Shown one piece after another: positions 1-5,916 of a stretch of 7,403 nucleotides of DNA (position 1 is the first letter of the stretch; every line of letters starts with the position of its first letter). Position numbers and translations under genes: made by a program. The notes beneath the pieces were generated by a model. The model had not been told where the DNA came from, did no database searches, and saw only the letters and a list, made by a program, of their open reading frames with translations. Origin of the DNA: Spirochaetia bacterium UBA2205 (lineage in GTDB: Bacteria > Spirochaetota > UBA4802 > UB4802); NCBI GenBank assembly GCA_002328585.1, contig DCUV01000062.1, positions 1 to 7,403 on the forward strand, given 5' to 3'.

Positions 1-1
1 A

Positions 2-289
2 ACCACTGGACCTTTTGTTGGCATTTTTGATACATCGCTTTATACCACAAAAAGCGTTAAACTATTAGCTGGTGATAAGCTTTTATTTTTTTCAGATGGC
101 GCCTTTGAATGCCCTGATAAGGTTGACAGAATATTAGGAGAAAAGCAATTCCAGCAGTTAATTGATGAACATAGTAAAATGGAAATCAACGAACTAATTG
201 AATTTTTGTTTAAAAGAGTGCAAGAATTTTGTGGTTATGATCGCTTTGTTGATGATGTAACAATGTTAGGGATGAAATATGAACCATAG
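2..289 (+). CDS. SpoIIE-type PP2C serine phosphatase, C-terminal fragment (cut by window edge)
   Basis: This open frame enters from the left edge and ends at a TAG at 287-289, giving 95 visible residues. It reads as the end of a SpoIIE/RsbU-type PP2C (PPM) catalytic domain. A GPFVGIFD segment at visible residues 3-10 corresponds to the family's 'G..LG' strand. LAGDKLLFFSDGAFE (22-36) carries the metal-binding Asp32 of the TDG/SDG motif, and DDVTML (84-89) carries the final metal-binding Asp pair. Members of this family dephosphorylate a phosphoserine, usually on a STAS anti-anti-sigma factor, in the cytosol. The N-terminal sensor or membrane part lies outside the window, so the input signal is unknown. 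A second, complete SpoIIE-type protein lies at 3828-5573 on the other strand; this one has different sequence around the motifs and is not a close duplicate. Nothing suggests a frameshift. The domain call is firm; the partner is inferred. Confidence 0.85.
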   Translation, partial: TTGPFVGIFDTSLYTTKSVKLLAGDKLLFFSDGAFECPDKVDRILGEKQFQQLIDEHSKMEINELIEFLFKRVQEFCGYDRFVDDVTMLGMKYEP

Positions 290-483
290 TATTAACTATA
301 ACCGTAACAACACGATAAATAAATTGCACTTTTTATGAAAAGTATTGTAAATAATTAAATGATACAGCCATGTGATAAAATGTTGATAGTGGCATGCATA
401 TTATAGTGGAATATGTTCAGAATATGATCAATAGAGTTTTTAGCAACGATTAATATGTTGTATTGTACTGGTTGTTTCAAGGA

Positions 484-520
484 TAGATTCTTCGGTTACT
501 AACGCTCCCTCAGAATGACA
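484..520 (+). repeat. Dispersed intergenic repeat-like unit, copy 1
   Basis: The stretch contains AGATTCTTCGG near its start and CCCTCAGAATGACA at its end, with 5-bp inverted arms ATTCT (487-491) and AGAAT (512-516). From general recollection, intergenic units of the form 'AGATTCTTCG...CAGAATGACA' recur in many environmental bacterial genomes. I could not search for copies. The 11-base end TCAGAATGACA (510-520) matches the second unit at 618-628 in inverted orientation at 10 of 11 positions, which supports reading both as the same family. Confidence 0.5.
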
Positions 521-617
521 CGGCACTATTCTATTTTTATAGGAGTTACCCATGGCGGGCATGTGGATACCCATAAGGGATGAAAATAGTTAACGACAGC
601 TACCCTGATACGTAGAA

Positions 618-643
618 TGTCATCCTGAACACTGATTCAGTAT
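618..643 (-). repeat. Dispersed intergenic repeat-like unit, copy 2 (inverted, degenerate)
   Basis: The stretch begins TGTCATCCTGA and forms a hairpin of CTGAA (625-629) with TTCAG (636-640), separated by a 6-base loop. AT at 622-623 and 642-643 extends the stem beyond a C-T mismatch (624/641). It resembles the common 'GTCATCCTGAA...TTCAGGAT' intergenic palindrome, with one base at 641 breaking perfect symmetry, so this looks like a decayed copy. It faces copy 1 across about 97 bases. Family membership is from memory and was not searched. Confidence 0.45.
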
Positions 644-673
644 CTTTATTGAATGCAAGATAATGAAATGAGC

Positions 674-693
674 CTGTCCTGGTTACAGGACAG
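674..693. repeat. Perfect 8-bp stem-loop upstream of the FecR gene
   Basis: CTGTCCTG (674-681), a GTTA loop and CAGGACAG (686-693) form a flawless hairpin with 5 G-C pairs. No T-run follows on either strand, so it is not an ordinary intrinsic terminator. It sits 48 bases before the FecR start codon. It could be part of the neighbouring repeat element or a structure in the mRNA leader. Confidence 0.7.
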
Positions 694-729
694 AATCCAG
701 CGCAACATAGTCACATAAATTTATTTTTT

Positions 730-735
730 GGAGGG
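730..735 (+). promoter_or_regulatory. Ribosome binding site of the FecR-domain gene
   Basis: GGAGGG lies 6 bases before the ATG at 742, after a T-rich stretch. It is a strong, well-spaced Shine-Dalgarno sequence. It fixes the start at 742 rather than at the in-frame ATG at 751. Confidence 0.85.
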
Positions 736-741
736 AATACC

Positions 742-1773
742 ATGACAAAAATGACAAATGTTTTTACAATATTCATGATGCCATTGCTATTTGTGGTGTT
801 ACTGATATACAATGCTTATGGTTTGCAGGTGTCATTTCTGGTTGGGGAAGCATTTGTAGAGCGAAATGGCAAGAAAATGCCAGCAACCGTTGGGATGAAC
901 GTAGAGTCAGGGGATAGTATTACAACAAAGAATGCAAGTATTGTTGAGTTATTATTCCTTGATGAAAGCATAATGAGAATATTTGAAAATTCTAAAGTAA
1001 AAATTGCTATGGCACAGGATAAAACAGAAAATGTATCAGTGGTTAATGGCATTATTAAAGCAAAGATTGCTAAATTGCAAAAAGCTGAATCAAAAAAGAT
1101 ATATACTCCAACAACGGTATGTGCAATCAGAGGTACTGAATTCTTTGTAGCGGTAAGCGATAGCTCAAATTCCAGAATTAATATGGAAGAGGGGTCATTG
1201 GAACTCATTAATCCATATGGGGCGCTCACCATTCAGGGGGACGAACAGGCAAATGCTGAGATTGCAAAAAAAGCTGAAGCAGATGAAAACCTCAAAAATC
1301 CTGAAGTATGGAAAAATACTGAAGATAAAAATTTTATGACTGAACCGCAAAAATATGCTGACTCTTATGCAGAGTATTTGCAAACGCTTGAAGAACGGAG
1401 TTCAGCCCAATCATCAGAAATTGCAAAATTAAAAAAGATGCCAATTAAAAAAAATTATTCAGATAAAATAGAACAAAATATGCAGGAAGTGGAAGAAAAA
1501 GCTGCAATGATTGCTGATGATTATTGTTTAGGTGATTGTGCAAGTGCTGCAGTTGAAACCGTTTTACAAAATTATAAAGATAAAAAACAGGATATATATG
1601 ATGCTTTTGACAAAATAAAATCACAGGCGGATAGGGTATTACAGCAGCAAAAGGCAAATTATGAAGCAATAATGGCAATAAAAGAAGCGTATCGTAAAAG
1701 TTATGAAGAAATAAAGGGTAAACATAAGCAAAGTATTGAAAAAATTAAGGATGAGGTAAAAAAGGGACAGTAG
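742..1773 (+). CDS. Secreted FecR-domain protein with long charged helical C-terminus
   Basis: The 343-residue protein begins with a signal peptide: Lys3, a hydrophobic core at about 6-22, and a likely cleavage after AYG (25-27). Residues 29-165 form a FecR-type domain. It opens with VSFLVGEAFVERNGK, continues with GDSITTKNASIVELLFLDES, and contains the hallmark TPTTVCAIRGTEF (122-134), close to the family 'TPxxxxxxRGTeF' pattern. Residues about 200-343 are rich in Lys, Glu, Gln and Ala, with heptad-like stretches suggesting helix or coiled coil. A CLGDC pair (262-266) could form a disulfide. Classical FecR proteins regulate an ECF sigma factor from the membrane. Here there is a cleavable-looking signal, no cytoplasmic N-terminal segment, and no sigma factor or TonB receptor nearby. 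A structural or scaffold role in the periplasm is therefore more likely than signalling, but the function is unknown. It converges on the patatin gene with 11 bases between the stops and no clear terminator. Confidence 0.85.
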   Translation: MTKMTNVFTIFMMPLLFVVLLIYNAYGLQVSFLVGEAFVERNGKKMPATVGMNVESGDSITTKNASIVELLFLDESIMRIFENSKVKIAMAQDKTENVSVVNGIIKAKIAKLQKAESKKIYTPTTVCAIRGTEFFVAVSDSSNSRINMEEGSLELINPYGALTIQGDEQANAEIAKKAEADENLKNPEVWKNTEDKNFMTEPQKYADSYAEYLQTLEERSSAQSSEIAKLKKMPIKKNYSDKIEQNMQEVEEKAAMIADDYCLGDCASAAVETVLQNYKDKKQDIYDAFDKIKSQADRVLQQQKANYEAIMAIKEAYRKSYEEIKGKHKQSIEKIKDEVKKGQ

Positions 1774-1784
1774 CAATAATAGTA

Positions 1785-2705
1785 TTACAATGATGACGAT
1801 AGTAAAAATTTTTTGCCTGCCTGTACACCCTGCTCAAAACCCTGTAAAATTTTTTTATGGTCACGGGTTAATCTGTCTACAGTGAAATCATCTGGTGGAT
1901 AAATTATGCTTATTTTTTTGTGTTTATGCTCTAATTCATCAAGCAATGCATTATACATGAGGTAACGGTTTTCCAATGCCTGTACCAGATAACGATATTT
2001 GGCATCTTTAAAATAATTTTCAACAATATATCTAATCCAGAACGATTCTTCTTTTTTACGGTATCCTTTACTGCGAGTCAATACTACCGCTATATCCTCT
2101 TCTTTATATCCCATAGATAAAGCTTTTTTGTAGGGAATAGGATCAAGCATTCCACCATCACATAGCTTATGCATTTTATACTCAACAAAGCCGCGATACA
2201 GTACCGGGATGGCAGCGGAGGCTTTTAATGAGGGGATAAGTTCATCCTTTTTTGAATGAAGGTATAGTGTGTATGGTGGGTTGTTATCATTATATTCTGT
2301 TGCTGTGATAATGACTGGAATAGAATGCTGTAAATATTTATAATTTAAAGCGTCGTCACCTTCTATCACTGCCGAGACCATCCAGTCTAAATTCAGGATG
2401 TGCTTTGCCGGGCGCAAAATATTTGTAATTTTGATAAAACTATCGCTTAACAAAACACCAAAAAAGGCATCACGTGCTAAATAAATTTGATGTGCCGCAT
2501 AAGCAACACCGGTTAAGGCTCCTGCAGATGAGCCAATAATGAGTTTAAAGGGAAAATAATTTCTATCGGTAAAAGCCTGCAAAACACCGGTTAAAAAAAC
2601 ACCTCTCATCCCGCCTCCTTCAAGTACAAGAACCTTTTTTTGCGGGAAAGCCTTTGCCTGCTTCCTTTTTATAACAAAACGTGCAAAAAGTGATGCCACT
2701 GACAT
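1785..2705 (-). CDS. Patatin-like phospholipase, YjjU-like group
   Basis: This 306-residue protein carries the full patatin catalytic set. The oxyanion-hole motif is GGGMRG (30-35), the nucleophile elbow is GSSAG (58-62) with Ser60 as nucleophile, and Asp183 lies in the DGG motif (183-185), followed by LDPIPY. ASAAIP (162-167) is also typical. The overall pattern and the C-terminal segment with RLTRDHKKILQGFEQG recall the E. coli YjjU-like group. Patatins hydrolyse acyl chains from lipids; the substrate here cannot be told. There is no signal peptide; a basic N-terminus (residues 9-24) may touch the membrane. The start is supported by a strong SD 6 bases upstream. It is the last gene of a minus-strand cluster, 126 bases after the YbhN-like membrane protein gene. 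Both catalytic residues are intact, so activity is expected. Confidence 0.9.
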   Translation of the reverse strand: MSVASLFARFVIKRKQAKAFPQKKVLVLEGGGMRGVFLTGVLQAFTDRNYFPFKLIIGSSAGALTGVAYAAHQIYLARDAFFGVLLSDSFIKITNILRPAKHILNLDWMVSAVIEGDDALNYKYLQHSIPVIITATEYNDNNPPYTLYLHSKKDELIPSLKASAAIPVLYRGFVEYKMHKLCDGGMLDPIPYKKALSMGYKEEDIAVVLTRSKGYRKKEESFWIRYIVENYFKDAKYRYLVQALENRYLMYNALLDELEHKHKKISIIYPPDDFTVDRLTRDHKKILQGFEQGVQAGKKFLLSSSL

Positions 2706-2711
2706 GGGATG

Positions 2712-2720
2712 CTCCTTCCT
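2712..2720 (-). promoter_or_regulatory. Ribosome binding site of the patatin gene
   Basis: On the minus strand the sequence reads AGGAAGGAG and then 6 bases to the ATG at 2705. It is a strong SD, in contrast to the weak or absent SDs of the two genes upstream in the cluster. The patatin may therefore be translated independently and more strongly. Confidence 0.8.
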
Positions 2721-2737
2721 GAATAAGTTTTTTTATT

Positions 2738-2753
2738 TTGTTATTATTAACAA
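2738..2753. repeat. Short perfect palindrome in the flippase-patatin gap
   Basis: TTGTTA (2738-2743), a 4-base centre TTAT and TAACAA (2748-2753) form a perfect inverted repeat. It lies between the end of the YbhN-like gene and the patatin RBS. It is AT-rich and not followed by a U-tract. It resembles a dimeric-regulator operator more than a terminator, but such AT palindromes also arise by chance. Confidence 0.35.
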
Positions 2754-2831
2754 CAATACAATGGAGAGCAGTGTCAACCATAAAAAAATGCATGGATGAA
2801 AAAATAACGTAATTCCTGAAACAGAGATAGC

Positions 2832-3812
2832 TCAATCATTTTTTTTAAAGCCGGCAATCACCAGTATACATATACCGATAAGTGACCAGACAAATGTTCG
2901 CAATCTCCGTACAATCCCTATGGTAAGTCCCAGCGAAGGATCATATCCTAACAACTTCAATGCTAGTGAATACGAGCCTTCACTTGTTCCTAAATTGGCA
3001 GGCATAAAAAACATCACCGAGGTAAGGAACAAACCAAAGACATATAAAAATAATGCATGGTATATATTAAATGGTATTTTGAGAAAATAGACAATAAGAT
3101 ATATCTCAAGGGTACATGAGATAGTTACAGCAAAATAATGGAGCAAGATTGAAGCAACAAATCGTGATACATGTGATGTGCTGCTGAATATATATTTTAT
3201 CTCATTATCAAGCTCTGCAATTTTTTTGTTTCTTTCATTGGTTATAAGTTTAGTTTTTAACCGTGAAGGAATTTTGGAAACAATGTAATCCAGCAAGCCT
3301 TCACGCTGCTTTTTAATAATAATAATAATTATGGCGATAGTTACTATGAAAAAAGAAAGGGCAATGATGGTAATGTAAAAAGGCAAATTGAGTATGAACA
3401 GGCTCAGTACGATACCCGTTAAAAACATTAAAGCATTGGCTATTGAATGAGCAGTTCGATCCAGAACCACTGATGCCAGCCCAACTTGAAATGGGATGTC
3501 GTCTTTCATGTACATCGCTTTCAATGGTTCACCCGCAATAGAGCCAAAGGCGTTTATTGATGATGTTGAATCACCTGCAATGCGGGCCAATACAAGTTTA
3601 ATAAATGTTTTCCCTTCTACAGGGTGATTGATAAGAACCTTCCAGCCTAATGTTAAAAAGATGTGGCTGATTATAAAAATGCTAACAATTATCCAGAAGC
3701 CCCATCCAACTGAAATAATTTGTAATATTGTTTTTTGTATGCCAAACGTTTTAAAAAGGAATAACAGTATAAGTATTCCTATAATAATAAATATGTAACG
3801 GGCTTTTTTCAT
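2832..3812 (-). CDS. YbhN/lysylphosphatidylglycerol-synthase-TM family integral membrane protein (flippase-like)
   Basis: The 326-residue product is a multi-pass inner-membrane protein. Hydrophobic segments lie at about 4-22, 36-58, 122-143, 147-167, 216-243, 250-271 and 292-322. A charged cytoplasmic-type loop lies at about 167-212. Conserved features of the LPG_synthase_TM (UPF0104/YbhN) family are visible: GEPLKAMYM (94-102) followed by SVVLDR (114-119), PANLGTSEGSY (271-281), and RRLRTF (302-307) before the last helix. The length matches stand-alone members that lack the MprF synthase domain. The family is linked to lipid or polyprenol-lipid translocation, but most members, including this one, have no known substrate. 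It starts 15 bases after the stop of the GAF-SpoIIE gene with only a weak SD (TGGAAA), so translational coupling is likely. Codons 161-166 are six consecutive Ile, encoded by an ATT-rich run at 3315-3332. Confidence 0.85.
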   Translation of the reverse strand: MKKARYIFIIIGILILLFLFKTFGIQKTILQIISVGWGFWIIVSIFIISHIFLTLGWKVLINHPVEGKTFIKLVLARIAGDSTSSINAFGSIAGEPLKAMYMKDDIPFQVGLASVVLDRTAHSIANALMFLTGIVLSLFILNLPFYITIIALSFFIVTIAIIIIIIKKQREGLLDYIVSKIPSRLKTKLITNERNKKIAELDNEIKYIFSSTSHVSRFVASILLHYFAVTISCTLEIYLIVYFLKIPFNIYHALFLYVFGLFLTSVMFFMPANLGTSEGSYSLALKLLGYDPSLGLTIGIVRRLRTFVWSLIGICILVIAGFKKND

Positions 3813-3827
3813 AAAATTTCCAGATTG

Positions 3828-5573
3828 TTAAAATTGAATAGCAAGAACGGTAAAATCATCTAAAAATTCTTTGTCAATATCCTGAACAATAAGATTGTTT
3901 TTCAGGCGGGATATAAGGAAATCAGGTCCTTTTTCAAGTGATTGCAATGAATATTCAATAAGCTTTTTTTCTCCTTCATCCATATTTCCATTTCCAAGAA
4001 GATCAAGAACCCCATCAGTAAACATAACTACTAAATCATTATCCTCAAAAAATAGCGCTTTCTCTTCATATTGAGCATTGTTGATTATACCCAATGCTAT
4101 GCCTTTAGCATTAAGATGTATTGTATCTTTATTGCGCGAGCGAACCAGCAGTTGATTATTGTGTCCTCCGCTGCCATATGTAAGAAGCTTATTATGCGAA
4201 TCAATAAGCATATAAAAAGCTGTTACAAACATGCCATATTCAGAATCTTCATAGATATATTTATTGGCATTGGTTAAAAGCTGCCCGGGCTGGTTGTTGA
4301 TACGCGACTCGGCACGTAATACATTGCGCGCTGTCCCCATAAAAAGCGCTGCAGGAATACCTTTCCCGGAGATGTCGGCTATTAATAAACCAAACTTGTC
4401 ATTGTCAAACTGAAAAATGTCGTAAAAATCACCACCAACCTCTTTTGCTGATTTATTAAAAGCTGCAAGCCTGTGTGAATTAATAGCATGAGGAATTTTT
4501 GGCAATATTCGTTGCTGAATTTCAGCGGCAATATCAATTTCCTGAGCAAGCCTTCGCTGTTCCTCAGTTTGCTGTAAATAGATGGAATTCTGGTATGCTT
4601 CAACTATTTGATTAGCAATGGTTGTTGCAACTCTCAAATCATGAGCATCAAAGCTTGATTTGTCCAGTTTATCCGCAAGATTTAATACACCAATAATGGT
4701 ATTTTTATATCGCAGTGGTATTGATATAAACGACGGAGTTATATATTCATGAGTTCTGGCAAAACTTGCCAATGAAGGATCAGACATGATATTGCTGACA
4801 AGTAGAGGGTCGCCACTGGTGTAAACGCGGTATGCAATGGGAGCATTATCCTTGTTTACATACAAGTTAATAGATTCCGGAAGATTATGTGAGGCTGCAA
4901 TGGAAAACTCATCGGTATTTGTATTATACAGGAGTATTGATGCGCGCTTAACACCAACAGACGATGCTAACGGTTGCATAATCTTTGGAAAAATATTTTC
5001 TGATGGGCTGGAATGTGCTATAGCCTGTGATATTTCGTACATAATTTCAAGTTCTTTTAATCGTGTTGCAAGGTCATGGTAAAGCTGCCGATGAGTTATT
5101 GCAATGGCTGCAGAATCTGCAATATACATTAACACTTTAAGATCGTCATCGGTAAAACTTTCTCTTTCAGTACTGTTGACAACCTCTATAACCCCAACCA
5201 GTCTGTCAATGAGTATCATTGGTGAGCATATGATATTTCTTGTGTGGAAGTTGCTTTTACTATCAATATCTTCGTAGAAGCGTTCATCGTTGTAGGGATT
5301 GTTAACAATAAGTGGTGTGCCGGTAAGCGCAACATACCCGGCAATGCCTTTACCTTTGGGAACTATCTCGCCTTTTATCAGTGAATCGCCGCCCCCCCTG
5401 ACAATGTAAAAATATAAATCTTCGGTTATAGGATCGGTTAGCAATATGGAGCATCCTTCTGACTTCAGCATATCTTTTGTTGTATCAAGGATTATGGTTA
5501 ACAGATCAGATAGCTTAAGGCTTGAGTTAATCCTCTTATTAATTGCGCTAAATTGCTCGATATCGTAATTCAT
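3828..5573 (-). CDS. Two-GAF sensor SpoIIE-type serine phosphatase (RsbU-like)
   Basis: The 581-residue soluble protein has a first GAF domain (about 20-160), a second GAF domain (about 185-328), a helical linker (about 330-358) and a SpoIIE/PP2C domain (about 370-581). The linker holds the RsbU-type signature ending AEIQQRILP (350-358). Metal-binding residues are all present: Asp382 in GGDFYD (380-385), Asp400 in ADISGKG, Asp520 in FTDG, and Asp573 in DDFTVL. The phosphatase should therefore be active, most likely on a phosphoserine of a STAS-domain partner not encoded in the window. The GAF domains probably bind a small ligand that cannot be named. There is no membrane segment or signal peptide, so it acts in the cytosol. 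An in-frame stop lies 9 bases before the ATG and the next Met is residue 35, inside the first GAF, which supports this start even though no SD is seen. It is the first gene of a likely operon with the membrane protein 15 bases downstream. A run of seven G occurs at codons 59-61. Confidence 0.92.
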   Translation of the reverse strand: MNYDIEQFSAINKRINSSLKLSDLLTIILDTTKDMLKSEGCSILLTDPITEDLYFYIVRGGGDSLIKGEIVPKGKGIAGYVALTGTPLIVNNPYNDERFYEDIDSKSNFHTRNIICSPMILIDRLVGVIEVVNSTERESFTDDDLKVLMYIADSAAIAITHRQLYHDLATRLKELEIMYEISQAIAHSSPSENIFPKIMQPLASSVGVKRASILLYNTNTDEFSIAASHNLPESINLYVNKDNAPIAYRVYTSGDPLLVSNIMSDPSLASFARTHEYITPSFISIPLRYKNTIIGVLNLADKLDKSSFDAHDLRVATTIANQIVEAYQNSIYLQQTEEQRRLAQEIDIAAEIQQRILPKIPHAINSHRLAAFNKSAKEVGGDFYDIFQFDNDKFGLLIADISGKGIPAALFMGTARNVLRAESRINNQPGQLLTNANKYIYEDSEYGMFVTAFYMLIDSHNKLLTYGSGGHNNQLLVRSRNKDTIHLNAKGIALGIINNAQYEEKALFFEDNDLVVMFTDGVLDLLGNGNMDEGEKKLIEYSLQSLEKGPDFLISRLKNNLIVQDIDKEFLDDFTVLAIQF

Positions 5574-5578
5574 AGGTA

Positions 5579-5584
5579 ATTATA
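5579..5584 (-). promoter_or_regulatory. Perfect TATAAT -10 box abutting the GAF-SpoIIE start
   Basis: On the minus strand a perfect TATAAT ends 5 bases before the ATG at 5573. Normal spacing from a -10 box would place transcription start at or within a base or two of the ATG. No SD lies upstream of that ATG, so a leaderless mRNA would be consistent. No good -35 is present at 16-18 bases, although TG occurs 2 bases upstream of the hexamer. The surrounding DNA is very AT-rich, so chance is a real alternative, with a longer transcript from further upstream. Confidence 0.35.
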
Positions 5585-5695
5585 TTCAGCTATTATTTAA
5601 TATAATACTATTAAAATATAATTTTAAAAAATGTCTATCTTTTTTCGATAGTTATTATCAAAAATAGATTTGATTACCACAACGTTAAAAACATG

Positions 5696-5728
5696 TTTTT
5701 TATGCTGGGGGATAACTTCCATAAAAAA
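5696..5728. repeat. 9-bp perfect inverted repeat in divergent spacer
   Basis: TTTTTTATG (5696-5704) and CATAAAAAA (5720-5728) are exact reverse complements separated by 15 bases that include GGGGG. The arms are mostly A/T, and T-runs come first on either strand, so it is not an intrinsic terminator. Its place between divergent genes suits a regulator-binding site or a DNA-bending element. No family can be assigned. Confidence 0.5.
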
Positions 5729-5860
5729 GTATTTGCAGTGTGTATCAGCGTTGAGTAAATGTAAAAAATGTATGGATGCCGATAGCATTACCTGATTGCA
5801 TTTATCGTTAGATGATGGTATGCTGATTTTGAGGTGTAATTCTATTTTCGGAGGTCAATA

Positions 5861-5901
5861 CTCCCCTCGCCTTATGAAGGAGAGGGGACTGGGGAAGAGG
5901 T
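5861..5901 (+). repeat. GC-rich dispersed-type palindrome in the GH2 leader
   Basis: CCCCTC (5863-5868) pairs with GAGGGG (5882-5887). After a G-A mismatch, CCTT (5870-5873) pairs with AAGG (5877-5880) around a 3-base loop. The following GGACTGGGGAAGAGGT completes a form that, from memory, matches the widespread 'CTCCCCTC...GGAGAGGGG.TGGGG..GAGGT' intergenic repeats of many bacterial genomes. Its composition is clearly unlike the AT-rich DNA around it, which suggests insertion. It sits 26 bases before the GH2 ATG and would fold in the 5' leader of that mRNA. No transposase is nearby. Confidence 0.6.
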
Positions 5902-5916
5902 TAATAATTTTTTTTC

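Larger units (their letters stand above)
290..741. other. 452-base non-coding spacer, repeat-bearing
   Basis: No convincing gene is present on either strand. The left half (290-480) is AT-rich and plain, with one weak AT-only hairpin (328-343) and a direct repeat of GAATATG at 409-415 and 420-426. The right half (about 484-700) is richer in GC and holds two facing copies of a dispersed-repeat-like unit, a duplicated TACCCAT (547-553 and 568-574), and a perfect hairpin (674-693). The last 45 bases lead to a strong ribosome binding site for the FecR gene. I could not pick out a -35/-10 pair with acceptable spacing. No terminator with a U-tract follows the phosphatase stop codon. Confidence 0.6.

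Noticed and set aside
1..289. First phosphatase fragment as a pseudogene
   Set aside because: It is simply cut by the window edge; the visible frame is intact and its motifs are conserved.
328..343. Hairpin ACTTTT-TATG-AAAAGT after the first phosphatase gene, considered as a terminator
   Set aside because: The 6-bp stem has only one G-C pair and no U-tract follows, so it would be unstable.
383..406. Promoter with TTGATA (383-388) and TATTAT (399-404)
   Set aside because: Spacing is 10 bases, far too short for sigma-70.
484..700. CRISPR array or tRNA-like structure in the repeat-rich spacer
   Set aside because: There are only two units, in opposite orientation and of unequal sequence, with no regular spacers and no cloverleaf.
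816..1232. 138-codon minus-strand open frame inside the FecR gene
   Set aside because: It lies wholly antisense to a gene with a signal peptide, FecR motif and good SD; its product shows no recognisable domain.
2749..2777. Complete sigma-70 promoter for the patatin gene built on TTGACA at 2777-2772
   Set aside because: The hexamer at 17-base spacing is GTTGTT and at 18 is TTGTTA; neither resembles TATAAT, so only the -35 match stands.
2620..2835. 71-codon minus-strand open frame across the patatin start and the upstream gap
   Set aside because: It overlaps the patatin N-terminus in another frame; the patatin has catalytic motifs and its own strong SD, and this frame has no family resemblance.
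4071..5082. Plus-strand open frames of 68 and 81 codons opposite the GAF-SpoIIE gene
   Set aside because: Both are shadows of a long gene with four intact metal-site motifs.
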